Shown: piece by piece, positions 25,261 through 36,293 of the stretch
Position numbering within the stretch: position 1 is the first letter of the stretch
Layout: every line of letters begins with the position of its first letter
Assembly (NCBI GenBank): GCA_027257055.1
Contig: JAPVLO010000045.1
Coordinates: 2,079,501 to 2,143,500 of the forward strand
Length of the DNA stretch: 64,000 nucleotides
Origin: Cephalopachus bancanus
Lineage: Eukaryota > Chordata > Mammalia > Primates > Tarsiidae
Direction of reading: 5' to 3'
Notes under the pieces: generated by a model
The model's database searches: none
Told to the model about the DNA's origin: nothing
What the model saw: the letters and a program-made list of their open reading frames with translations, nothing else
Program-made: the position numbers and the translations under genes

Positions 25261-25492
25261 TAGGATCTATCCTATTTTCTATTCTGTTTTCTGTTTTATA
25301 ATAACATTTTCCCCAAACAAACAAAAAATGCTTAATTCAAAAAACTAAAAACACACCCAAGAAATGCAAGGGGAAGATATCAACTGGATTCCTACCTCCT
25401 AATTACTATCATTGATACAAGTTTGCAATGTGGCAGTACCTGCATACATAGAGATATATTTTTGTTTGGTTGTTTTTGTTTCACATAATCTT

Positions 25493-25651
25493 ACTTTTTT
25501 TTTTTTGAGTTGGAGTCTCACTCTGTCGCCCAGACTGGAGTGCAGTGGCCGCTCCCGGCCACCGCAGCCTCGACCTGCTGGGCTCCAGTGATTTTTCCAC
25601 TTCAGCCTTCCAAATAGCTGGAACTACAGGCGCACGCTGCCACGCCCGGGT
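25493..25651 (-). mobile_element. Alu SINE, right monomer only (5'-truncated)
   Basis: Poly-T then a well-preserved right arm up to CACGCCCGGG. TAATCTTACTTT before and TAATTCTTACTTT after mark the insertion. The left arm never arrived, so the internal promoter is absent. Confidence 0.92.
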
Positions 25652-25934
25652 AATTCTTACTTTATTTCACAATATATCACACATATTTTACAAAGTAAAT
25701 ACATGTTTTACTACATCATAATTTTCGATAGTTTCATAACATAGTGTGTCATCATATGGAAACAACAAATATTACTTTTTATCCATTTTACCCGTTATTG
25801 AATGCTTAGCATATCTAACTTTTACTATGAAAATAATGTCATAGTAAGCATGTTTTTACACATTCACTTTGAATATACTAAGATTAGGGAACTTAACTGG
25901 CATCCATAAATGGTAGAAATAATATATTTTATTT

Positions 25935-26140
25935 TTAAACTACTTTCTGTGTTCTACATATTGCACTAAGTGCTTTACCAACATTTGCTTCAATTCTCAC
26001 CCCTCTGTAAGTAGATACAATTAATCTCATTTGCAGATGTGAAAACAAAGGCTTAAAGGGGGATAAATAAACTGCACACTGAAGCAAGGATTCCATTACA
26101 GTGTAAAACCTATACTCTTAATTACCATCCTATGTCACCT
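25935..26140 (-). mobile_element. MIR SINE
   Basis: Antisense MIR: GCACTAAGTGCTTTACCAAC, TCAATTCTCACCCCTCTGTAAG, AATTAATCTCATTTGCAGATGTG, AAACAAAGGCTTAAAGGG, TGAAGCAAGGATTCC. Confidence 0.78.
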
Positions 26141-27509
26141 CTCAGATGGCATTTGGAAATATGGGCCTGGAATCTGTTGAAGGTAGAAACTAAAGAGTAA
26201 GCTGTGTGATTCAGCAATAGCCAGATAAATGGGTCTGGATCCTGGTGAATAGAATCACTTGGGGATTTTTTCCTTTCACTTCATTCGAGTTCCTTGTAGA
26301 TTCTGGATGTTAGGCCTTTGTCAGATGCATAATTTGAAATTAAGTTCTCCCATTCTGTGGGTTGTCTCTTACTCTCTTGATGGTTTCCTTTTCTGTGCAA
26401 AAGCTTTGCAGTTTGATGAAGTCCCACTTGTCTAGCTTAGTTTTTATGAAGTTCGCTTTTGCAGACTTGGTCAAGAATTCGTTGCTGACTCCCGGGCGCA
26501 TGCAGGTGTTTTCTATGTTTTCTTCTAGAATTCTTACAATTTGAGGTTTTGGGTTTAGGTCTTTGATTCACTTTGAGCTGATTTTTGTATATGGTGATAG
26601 GTAGGGATCCAGTTTCATTCTTTTGCATGTGATCAGCGAGTTTTCCCAGCACCATTTGCTAAATATGGTCTCTTTTGTCCAGTAATTGTTTCTGGTGGCT
26701 TTGTAGAGGACGAGTTGGTTGAAAGACCATGTTTTTGCTTCCAGAGTCTCTGTCCTGTTCCATTGGTCTATGTGTCTATTCTTGCACCAAAATTAGGCTG
26801 TTTTAGTTACTGTGTCATTGTAATAAGTGGGCAAAGAACATGAACAGACACTTCTCAAAAAAAGACATACAAGCAGCCAATGGACACATGAAAAAATACT
26901 CAGTCTCACGAATTATCAGAGAAATGCAAATAAAAATTACAATGAGATACCACCTAACTCCAGTAAGGATGACTATCATCAATACATAAAAAAACAACAG
27001 ATGCTGGCATGCGTGCTGTGAAAAGGGAACGCTTCTACTTTGTTGGTGGGAATGCAAGCTAGTTCAATCTCTATGGAAAACAGTGTTGCAATTTCTAAAA
27101 GAACTATACAATGACTTTCCATATGATCCTGCCATTCCCTCCTTGGAATATACCTGGAGAAATATAAATTACTCTACCAAAAAGACACCTGCACACGAAT
27201 GTTTATTGCTGCACTATTCTCAATAACTAAAACATGGGACCAACCCTACTGCCCATCAAAAGTGGACTGGATAAAGAAAATGTGGTGCATATACATGATG
27301 GAGTATTACACAGCCATAAAGAAGAACAAAATCATGGACTTTGCAGAAAATTGGATGGAGTTAGAGACCATTATACTAAGTGAGCTATCAAAGAAACCAA
27401 GAAAAAACCATATGTTCTCACTCATAAGTGGGTCCTGAGCAATAATCACATGAATACAAAGGAGAGATCACCAGTCTCCGGGCACTGCTAGGGGAGGGAA
27501 GGAGGAAGG

Positions 27510-27511
<2 letters not shown>

Positions 27512-27555
<44 letters not shown>
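27512..27555. repeat. GT microsatellite inside an L1 3' UTR
   Basis: About 22 uninterrupted GT units following GGAGGAAGGAGA. Confidence 0.97.
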
Positions 27556-27558
<3 letters not shown>

Positions 27559-27672
27559 CATGTGACAACACAAAGGGTACCTGGTCCTATACTGTGGAGT
27601 GAGGGCCAGTAAGAAGCCTGGACTTCATCTGCATGCAGCCTGCTTATGTAGTTAATCCTCACTTGTGCCCCA

Positions 27673-27712
27673 CATATCTCTCTCTCTCTACACACACACA
27701 CACACACACACA
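27673..27712. repeat. CT/CA compound microsatellite at the L1 tail
   Basis: (CT)n followed by (CA)n, occupying the position of the poly-A tail of the L1 above. Confidence 0.9.
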
Positions 27713-27879
27713 AAAGAGTCACCTGGGGAACTTACAAATAACACTGCCAATCTGATTCTTCCACAAAAATTATCAGAATCATTGGTGAAGATAGGTTGGA
27801 GCCCAGGTATTGGTAGGTTTTTAAGATGCCACAGGTTATGCTAATATGCAACTTTTTTATTTTAGGTATAAAAAGTGCT

Positions 27880-28055
27880 CTTTAAAAATTATTTTTGTTG
27901 TTAATTGATAAATTACAATTATATCTTTATGGAATACACTGTGATGTTATGATATGTTTATGTAATGTGGTGTGATTAAATCAAACTATTTAACATACCC
28001 ATTACCTTAAATATGTATCTTTTTTTGCAGTGAAAACACTTTGAGATCCTTTGAT
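27880..28055 (-). mobile_element. Old L1 3' UTR fragment
   Basis: Text typical of an L1 3' UTR: TTTATGGAATACACTGTGATG, TTATGATATGTTTATGTAATG, GATTAAATCAAACTATTTAACATACCC, GCAGTGAAAACACTTTGAGATCC. Orientation is inferred from similarity to 32,150-32,270 in the minus-strand L1M. Confidence 0.6.
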
Positions 28056-28798
28056 CTAAAGCAATGTAGGCCAAGAACTGGGATAAGATTTCCAGGAGGC
28101 AACACATAAAATAAAAAGAGGAGAGGACAATATTTCAGAAACAGAAAGGGTTCCAAGGATGCTGCATCACTATTGTCTCAAAAATAGCAGAAAAAGAAGT
28201 AAGCAGCTAGCCAGGAGGGATATTTCTAAGGGTTATAGAGGAGAGAATTTTAATGCTTATATGTAAACATAATGTCACACACATTCATATCCACCGTTCA
28301 ATAATTTGCCATGGTAACCTCAGTGTGATATTGAGGTAAACTGCTAATCTTTCTTGACTTGTCAGTTGATCTTTTCCGGGTAGCTCAGGGTAATAGTCTT
28401 TTGTCATTCTGTTTCTGCTATGCTCTGTCCACCATCTAGTTGCTTCCCTTCTATAATTTATGCTGGTTCATTCTTACAAAGTTGCTTATAAGTTGATAGA
28501 AATGCTGTATCTAAGTAAAAGACTACTTTCAGTTCAAAGCAGTGTCTTGATCCAAATGTAGAGATTTCAACAGCCATACATTTTGGTGAATTAAGTCATA
28601 TTTAATTTAAAATAATAATGTAGTGATACAAATACATCAATCACAAATTATGTTTAATATATTAGTTAAGCAATGAGGAAATAATGTTGATCTCTTTTCT
28701 AACTTTCTGTGAAATTAATTTATGTCAGCTTTTCACTAGTATACTCAACATCAGTGCCTTCATCATCATTAGAGAACTTTTAGTGATGTAAAATATAT
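28056..28798. other. Unique sequence
   Basis: No repeat or gene is recognised in this 740-bp stretch. Confidence 0.5.
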
Positions 28799-29079
28799 TC
28801 AGCCAGGCCCGGTGGCTCAGCCTGTAATTCCGCGTCTTTGGGAGGCTGAAGTGAGTGGATTGCCTGAGCCCGCGGGTTCGAGACCCGCCTGGGCAACTTG
28901 GCGAGACCTCATCTCTACAATGAATCAAAAAATCAGCCGGGCGTGGTAGCGCATACCTGTAATTCCGGCTACTCAGAAGGCTGAGGAGGAAGGATCGCTG
29001 GAGCCCAGCAGGCAAGGCTGCGGTGGCTGGGAGCGGCCACTGCACTCCAGTCTGGGTGACCGAGTGAGACTCCAACTCA

Positions 29080-29096
<17 letters not shown>
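28799..29096 (+). mobile_element. Alu SINE, young full dimer
   Basis: Complete sense copy: AGCCAGGCCCGGTGGCTCAGCCTG at the 5' end (A box GGTGGCTCAGCC), left-arm GCGGGTTCGAGACCCGC at 28,872-28,888 (perfect B box GGTTCGAGACC inside a perfect 5-bp stem), long form GGGCAACTTGGCGAGACC, right arm, then an A-tail of about 19. ATATATTCA at the 5' flank recurs after the TA tract. It looks the best preserved Alu here. Confidence 0.97.

Positions 29097-29134
<38 letters not shown>
29097..29134. repeat. TA microsatellite at an Alu tail
   Basis: About 19 TA units directly after the Alu A-tail, probably seeded at the insertion site. Confidence 0.95.
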
Positions 29135-29138
<4 letters not shown>

Positions 29139-29324
29139 AAGCACAGGGTGTTCATTCATGTTTTCAAGTTAAGCTAGATCAAATTTTGAAACTAAGTATA
29201 AGGATGTGATCTAAAATGTTATGCCATAAAAACCCTTTTCTATAATACCAACATATGTGTTTTATTTTATCCTGAGAGATATATAAAACATATCTCCCTA
29301 CTAATTTAATTTTTAAAATTTATA

Positions 29325-29990
29325 TTTTATTACGATAATTGTTCAGGGTCTGCTTATGAGTGAGAACATGTGATACTCAGTTCTTTGTTTCTGCAATAGA
29401 TCACTCAGTATTATAGACTCTAAGTCGATTCAGGTTGCTGGGAAATTTGTAATTTTGTCCTTCTTTAAGGCTGCATAATATTCCATAGTGTATATGTACC
29501 ACATTATTTTTCCTTGTCCTCTTTCGATGGGCAGCATGGCTGGTTCCATGTTTTTGCTATTGTGAACAATGCTGCAATAAACATAGGCGTGCAGGTATCT
29601 TTTTCATAGAGTGATGTGAGTTCCTTGGGTATATTCCCAGTAGGGGAATTGTGGGGTCATATGGAAGGTTGATTTTTAGATCTTTTAGGAATTGCCAAAC
29701 TGTTTTCCATAGAGATTTATTAGTTTGCACTTCCACCAACAGTGTAGAAGTGTTCCCTTTTCCTCACATCTTCTCTAGCATCTGCTGTTTTTTGAGTTTT
29801 TGAGTTTTATAAGAAAAGGATTGGCAGTAGCAGGAAACTGCCGGGGGTGGGAGGGGGCAGGATTGGCAGTAGTGAGAATCTGCCAGGGGAAGGGTGGCAC
29901 ACTCCATGAACAAGGGTACCTGTATAATGAACATTTATATACCTAACACTGAATTGTACCCCACATCTTTAAAATTAAAAAAAAATTTAA
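29325..29990 (+). mobile_element. L1 insertion with 5' inversion (twin priming)
   Basis: A minus-oriented ORF2 C-terminal piece (29,325-about 29,798: GATAATTGTTCAGGG, ATGAGTGAGAACATGTGATAC, AACAATGCTGCAATAAACATAGG, CTTCTCTAGCATCTGCTG) meets a plus-oriented 3' UTR piece (about 29,805-29,980: AAAGGATTGGCAGTAGC, GAACAAGGGTACCTG, CTGAATTGTACCCCACATC). The joined ends lie next to each other in the L1 3' region. The A/T-rich flanks make the duplication ambiguous. Confidence 0.88.
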
Positions 29991-30492
29991 AAATTCAATA
30001 TGACCAATGGGTCACCAGATAGTTGGCCAAACTGCACAGAATGGTGCCAAATTTGTTTCAGCACTGATCTCTGCCATTAGTAGTTTGGAACTGATAGGTC
30101 ACATTACCCTAAAATATGATGGCTTTTCATATAGAATGTTTTAGCTGAAGGAATTTGAGAAATGACATGTGCAGGAAGAACTTTCTACTCTTCCCTGAAG
30201 CAGAGCATAAAACCTAGGAAGGATATTTTGACCTTCCTGTGAAGCAGGATTTAAGATCCTGATGTCAGAACTGCCCTCCCTATATGAAAAGGAGCATCCT
30301 TATCTCCAAAGACACAGGACACTGAGAAGAATCTGAATGAATAGGCCTTGCTAAGTTTTCCCCAGTTTACTACATTTATTTCATACCCCCTTTCTTCTAT
30401 TATATTTCCTCATGACTTTTCACTCTTCATCAAACCTACTATAAGAAAATATTGTGGTTTAATTGTTTCTTTGAGTCTTTATTTCCTTAAAA
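29991..30492. other. Unique sequence between L1 copies
   Basis: No gene or repeat seen in these 500 bp. Confidence 0.5.
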
Positions 30493-30845
30493 ACATGATG
30501 GAATATTACACAGCCCTAAAGAAGGACAAAATTATGAACTTCGCAGCAACTTGGACGGATTTAGCATCTGTAACACTCGATCTACCACAGAAACGAAGAG
30601 CTGAGTACCACATGTTCTCACTCACAAGTGGTCCCTAAACAATTATCATAATACTATAAGAAAGGAATTGGCAGTAGTGGGAAACTGCTAGGGAAGTGAA
30701 TGGGGGGACGCACTTCATCAATAAGGATACCTGATCTCAAACCAGGTGATGTGGGGATCAAAGTGAGGCCCAAACTTTACCTGTACAATGACCATTTGTA
30801 TACCTACCCTGAATTGTACCCCACATCTTTAAAATAAAAATTATT
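30493..30845 (+). mobile_element. L1 3' end, 5'-truncated
   Basis: Starts in the last part of ORF2 (ATGATGGAATATTACACAGCC), passes CACATGTTCTCACTCACAAG, then the lineage 3' UTR with GGAATTGGCAGTAGTGGGAAACTGC, an extra segment GATCTCAAACCAGGTGATG, and CTGAATTGTACCCCACATC plus an A-rich tail. The extra segment is shared only with the copy at 31,421. Confidence 0.92.
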
Positions 30846-31420
30846 TTAAAAGGAAAAAACCCTATATTTTATAGCATACATTCTTACATATGTAGTTTTG
30901 AGTTCCTTTGAATCCTCCTGAATTAAGAGCTGAGATGTGAATAAAAGTGAATCCAGGAAGCAGTCGTGAGAGAGCAGGGAAAGTAAGTGAGGAAAAGAGA
31001 AAAGAGGAGGTCTGGAGAATGGGATACAGAGGTTGCTGCTGTGTATAAGGAGTGGGACTAGAAGCTCAGGCCCACCAGGACCTCTTGAGAAGCCTCCAGA
31101 ATATCTTCCAGGATCATGCCCCTGATGGCTGGAAGTCTGGAACATGCATCCCCTGACTTCCATTCTCCATCTGCTGAAGGCGACCCTGGGGGCTTTTATT
31201 GTCCATCCCTTATACTTTAGGAATGCTACTTGGCAATAGTCACAGTGGACCTCAAAGCTTTTGAGAAAATATTGGAGCAGAAAACCAATGCTTGAGATAA
31301 GACCCTCAGTAACAGGAGTGCCTGTCCTCTCAAGAAATTACAAAAATTAGAGTTGGTGGAACTGATATGACGTAGCCTACTTACAGTAGTCAAATGAGCC
31401 AAATAATATCTTTGGTTTTT
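30846..31420. other. Unique sequence between inverted L1 ends
   Basis: The spacer of an inverted L1 pair. A 105-codon minus-strand frame at 30,846-31,163 shows no recognisable domain and ends in L1 tail sequence, so I do not call it. A TTTTCTTTTC tract near 31,418-31,438 leads into the next L1. Confidence 0.5.
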
Positions 31421-31803
31421 TTCTTTTCTTTTCTTTTTTAATCTTTATTTTAAGAATGTGGGATACAATTCAGGGCTAGGTATACAAACGGTCATTGGAC
31501 AGGTAAAGTTTGGGTCTCACTTTGGTCCCCACATCACCTGGTTTGAGATTGGGTACACTTATTGATGAAGTATGTCCCCCCTTCCTCCCCTAGCAGCTTC
31601 CCACTACTGCCAATCCCTTTCTTATAGTATTATGATAATTGTTCAGGGTCACTTATGAGTGAGAACATGTGGTATTCAGTTCTTTATTTCTGTGCTAGAT
31701 CACTGAGTATGATAGACTCCAATTCCATCCAAGTTGCTGTGAAGTTCATAATTTTGTCCTTCTTTATGACTGTGTAATATTCCATTGTGTATATGTACCA
31801 CTT
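31421..31803 (-). mobile_element. L1 3' end, 5'-truncated
   Basis: Reverse complement of the same L1 subfamily as 30,493: GATACAATTCAGGGC, CACATCACCTGGTTTGAGATTG, CCCACTACTGCCAATCCC, TTGTTCAGGGTCACTTATGAG, ending ATATGTACCAC where it is truncated. Confidence 0.92.
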
Positions 31804-34800
31804 TTTTAAAAATTTAAAATTTACTATCCTTTTTTCTAATTAATCATTTCATTGTCATCTTGGTCTAGTTTTCTGGAAAATTTTTTTAATTATTATTATT
31901 TTTCAACTTATAGCTTTTTATTGGTTTCTGATTTGGCTTTTGTGTATTTCTTTTGTTGCTTCCTGATTTCTTTTTCGTGCCCTATCCTTGATCATGTTGC
32001 CTTGCTCTGAAGCTAATATTGTGTCCTTTATCATTAAGTTTTTAATGCTTTTGAAATGCTATAAAAATAAATTCACTGAGAATACAATTATAGGTATTTT
32101 ACCACTTAAATAATTTATTTTACACATATAGTAACTGCACATATCTGTTGATTACATTTGATACTTTGATAAATGCATATAATGCATAATGATTAAAACA
32201 GGATATTTAAAATATCTATCCCCTCAAACATTTATCATTTTGTTGCACGGGGAACATTTCAAATAATCTCTTCTAGCTATTTTTAAATACACAATAAATT
32301 GTTAACTGAAGTAACTCTGCTATGTTATTGAACACTAGAACTTATTTCTTCTATCTTACTGTATTTTTTTGTACCCATTAACTAACTTTTCTTCACACCT
32401 ATCACACACTTTCCACCTCTGGTGGCGATCGTTCTATTCTCTATCTCCATGAGATCAGCTTTCTTTGCCACCACATATGAATTAAAACATGAAACATTTG
32501 TCTTTCTGTGCCTGGCTTATTTCATTTAACATAATGCCTTTCAGTTCCATCCATGTTACTACAAATGGCAGGTTTTCATTATTTTTATGGATAAATATTC
32601 CGTTGTGTTAAAATTCCATTCATCCATTGATGAATACTTAGGTTAATTAAACATTTTGGCTATTGTGAATAGTGTTGCAATAAACACAGGGTTCAGGTAT
32701 CTCCTGGATATACTGATTTCCTTTTATTTGGATAAATATCCAATTGTGGGATTGTATGATAGTTTTACTTTTAGTTACTTGAGAAAATTCCATACTGTTA
32801 TCCATAATGGCTGCATTAATTTACATTCCCACCAACAATGTATGACAGTTCTCTTGTTTCCTTATCCTCACCAGCATTTGCTATTTTTTTCTTTTTGATA
32901 ATATCCATTCAAACTGGAGTGAGATGATATCTCATTGTGGTTTTGATTTGCATTTCCCTGATGATTAAAGATGAGCATTTTTTCATATAAATGTGTTGGC
33001 CATTTGTATATCTTCTCTTGAGAAATGTCTATTCAAATCCTTTGCCCATTTTTAATGGAATTACTTGTTTTTATGCTGTTGAATTGTTTGAGTTCCTTGT
33101 ACATCCTGGATGAATAGTTTGCAAATATTTTCTCCCATTCTACAGGTCATCTTTTTACTCTGTTGATTACTTTCTTTGCTATGCAAAAGTTTTGAGTTTA
33201 ATATAGTTCCACTGGTCTATTTTGTTGTTGTTGTTGTCTATGAATTTTAAGTCTTAGCCATAAAATCTTTGCCTAAACCAGTGTCCCAAAGCTCTTGCAT
33301 TTCCTCATGTTTCTCTCTAGAAGCCTTATAGTTTCACATTTAATTCTTTAATTCATTCTGGGTTTGTTTTTATTTATGATGAGGCATAGGAGTTTAGTTT
33401 CATTTTTTTATATACAGATATCTAGTTTTCCTAACTCCATTTATTGAAGAAGATATTCTTTCTTCAATGTATGTTCTTGGTGCTTTTGTTGAAAATCATT
33501 TGACTGTAAATATGTGGATTTATTTCTGGGTTCTTTATTCTGTTCCATTGGTCTATGTGTCTGTTTTTAGATTGGTAGCAAACTGCCTTTGTTACCATAA
33601 CTTTGTAGTATATTTTGAAGCCAAGTGTTGTGATACCTCCATCTTTATTCTTTTGCTCAGTATAATTTGCCTCTTTGGGATTTTTTTTTTATTCCATTGG
33701 CATTGCTTTTTTCTATTTCTGTAAGAATTCATATTTTGATAGGGATTGCATTGAATCAGTAGATTGCTTTAGATAGTATGGTTATTTTAACAATATTAAT
33801 TCTTCTGATCCATGAACATGAAATGTCTTTTCATTTGTCTCTGTTCTCTTCAATATCTTTCATGTTTTGTAATTTTTCTTCTAGAAGACTTTTACCTCCT
33901 TGATTAGATTTATTCTTATGTATTTAATTTTTTGTAGCTATTATTAATGAAATTGTTTTCTTGATTTCCTTTCAGCTAGTTTTTGAGTGTACAGAAATAC
34001 TACTAACTTTAGTGTGCTGATTTTGTATTCTTTTTTTGAAAATTTACTGAATTTTTATATCAATTCTAAGAGTTTTTAAGTAGAGTCTTTAGGTTTTCTA
34101 TGTACACTATCATATCATTTGCAAAGAGGGATTTTTTTACTTTCTCTCTTTCAATTTGAATGCCATTTATTTCTTTCTCATGTCTGATTTCTCCGGCTAG
34201 GACCTGCATCACCATGTTAAATAAGCAAGGTAAAAGTGAGTATCTTTGATTTCTTCCAGTTTTTAGAGAAAAAACTTTTAGTTTTTCCCAATTCAGTATG
34301 ATGTTACCTGAGGTTTGTCATATATGGCCTTCATTATCCTTAGGTATATTCTTTCTATGCCTAATTTTTATTGTTGAAGGGATGTTGAATTTTATCAAGT
34401 CATTTCTGCATCTCTTGAGATGATCATATGGTTTTTGTCATTCATTCTGTTGATGTGATGCATCACGTTTATTGATTTGTGTATATTGAACCATCCTTGA
34501 GTTCCTGGGATAAATCCCACTCAATCATAGTGGATTATTATTTTGATGTGTTGATGAATTCAGTCGGCTTGTATTTTGTTGAGAATTTTTACATCTATGC
34601 TCATCAGGGATATTAACCCATAGTTTTCCTTTTTGTTTTGTTTTGTCCTTGTCTGTTTTAGTATCAGGGTAATGCTGACCTCATAGATTTAGTTATGAAA
34701 CATTCCCTCCTTTTCAATTTTTTGGAATAGTTTGAGAAGAATTGGAGTTAATTCTTCTTTATAAGGTTGGTATAATTCAGCAGTAAACCATTCAGTACTA

Positions 34801-35931
34801 GGCTTATCATAGTGGGGAGACTTTTTTTACTAATTCAATATGATTATTGATCTGTTCAGATAGTCTTTCTTCCTAAATCAATTCTGGCAGGTTGAATGAG
34901 TCCCAGAAATTATTTATTTTTCCTAGGTTTTCTACTTTTTTTACTGCATAGTTGTTCATAATAATCCCTAATTAATTTTTGTATTATTGTGGTATCAGTT
35001 ATAGTGTCTTCTTTTACATATCTGATTCTATTTATATGGGTCTTTTTTTAAATTAATCTAGCTAGTGGTTTATTAATTTTATCTTTTCAAAAAAACCTTT
35101 TTACTTTGTTGATTATTTGTATTTTTTTATGTCTCTATTTTATTTAGCTCCTCTCTGATCTTTAGGAGCTAAAATAAGAATCCTGAAAAATACCATTCCA
35201 GTGACATAATGCACATGTTGAAATACCTAAATCTCAAAATCCCCAATGTCAAAATTCCTGAAGTCTAAAGTCTCTAATGTCTTAAATCCTGAAAATTGCA
35301 AACACAGAATAGAAGCATCATGTTAGGCAGAGCTATTCCTTGGTTTTTTTTTTTTCTTTAATACAGAAAAAAGGAATTTTAATTGACTACCCAAGCCACA
35401 AAATCACAGACTTGGAATTAGATGTGATCAAAGGTTCTAAAATTATTATTTTTTCTCATTCAGTCCAATGCAATTGGTGGAAAAATCATATGAGTAGGTT
35501 TTCCACACAATATAGCAGCAAAAACTTCTGGTTTAAAAGTGCGTCATTTGCCTGCATTGGCATTTCTTCCAGATGATGACATTTCAGGAAATTTTAATGA
35601 ATTAAAACCATGTTTGGTTGAAAAAACCAAAAGTTACCAACTGATTTGAAAATAAGTGTGTGCATGTAGAATAAAAAGACACTTAGCTATAGCTGTTCGA
35701 CTCACCAGTATTGCTTCTGCCAATTTGTGGTCTGTATATGAGTGCATGCAGAATACATTTCTCACATACCCAAACAACAAAGAAGTATGGCATAGAATGA
35801 GAAATTTTAATGGTGAATCCTCATGTCAGTGTATATTGAATAACAGAAGAATTTCAAAAGAGCATCAACAAGTAAAAAATGAATATGAACATATTCTCCA
35901 AGGAGAGCCATGTCCTTAAGAAAAAAGTATC

Positions 35932-36245
35932 AGCCAGGCTCGGTGGCTCAGCCTGTAATCCCACGCCTTTGGGAGGCTGAGGTGAGTGGATTGCCTGAGC
36001 CCGCGGGTTCGAGACCCGCCTGGGCAGCGAGACCTCACCTCTACAATAAATCAAAAAATCAGCTGGGTGTGGTAGCACATGCCTGTAATTCCAGCTACTT
36101 GGAAGGCTGAGGTGGAAGGATCGCCGGAGCCTGGCAGGTCGAGGCTGCGGTGGCCAGGAGCGGCCACTGCACTCCAGTCTGGGTGACAGAGTGAGACTCC
36201 AACTCAAAAAAAAAAAAAAAAAAGAAAGAAAAAGAAAAAGAAAAG
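35932..36245 (+). mobile_element. Alu SINE, young full dimer
   Basis: Complete copy nested in the foreign block inside the L1M. It has the GCGGGTTCGAGACCCGC arm at 36,003-36,019, the short form GGGCAGCGAGACC, and a tail decaying to (A)nGAAAGAAAAAG. AAGTATC before and GAGTATC after are consistent with a duplication. It marks a third level of nesting. Confidence 0.96.
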
Positions 36246-36293
36246 AGTATCTATGCATCATAATACAAAAGTATCTATGCATCATAGTACAAA
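36246..36293. repeat. 24-bp tandem duplication
   Basis: GTATCTATGCATCATAATAC and GTATCTATGCATCATAGTAC, each followed by AAAA, lie head to tail directly after the Alu tail. They differ at one base. Confidence 0.9.

Larger units (their letters stand above)
26251..27729 (+). mobile_element. L1 insertion with 5' inversion (twin priming), with target-site duplication
   Basis: A minus-oriented ORF2 piece (26,266-26,827; GAGTTCCTTGTAGATTCTGG ... CTGTTCCATTGGTCTATGTG) is followed directly by a plus-oriented piece (26,828-27,714; AACATGAACAGACACTTCTC ... ATGTTCTCACTCATAAGTGG). The two adjoin in the normal L1 sequence, with only some 20 bp missing at the switch. Flanking AGAATCACTTGGGGA (26,251-26,265) and AGAGTCACCTGGGGA (27,715-27,729) match at 13 of 15 bases. 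The 3' UTR holds a (GT)n run, and the tail is (CT)n(CA)n rather than pure A. Confidence 0.9.
26213..27850. mobile_element. MER3-like hAT MITE, split by a 1.45-kb L1
   Basis: The outer pieces (26,213-26,265 and 27,715-27,850) join across the L1: AATAGAATCACTTGGGGA continues as ACTTACAAATAACACTGCC, AATCTGATTCTTCCAC, GGAGCCCAGGTATTGGTAGG, ATGCTAATATGCAAC. This matches the recalled MER3 pattern. Both ends are eroded. Confidence 0.5.

Noticed and set aside
27512..27555. GT run considered as a functional Z-DNA element
   Set aside because: It sits in an L1 3' UTR and is explained by microsatellite growth.
28872..28888. T-arm-like element considered as part of a tRNA gene
   Set aside because: There is no acceptor or anticodon arm around it; the context is a complete Alu left arm.
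28725..29159. 144-codon minus-strand frame with an IYIYIY run
   Set aside because: It reads an Alu antisense plus the TA microsatellite.
35854..36285. 143-codon minus-strand frame
   Set aside because: Antisense Alu with tail sequence; not a gene.
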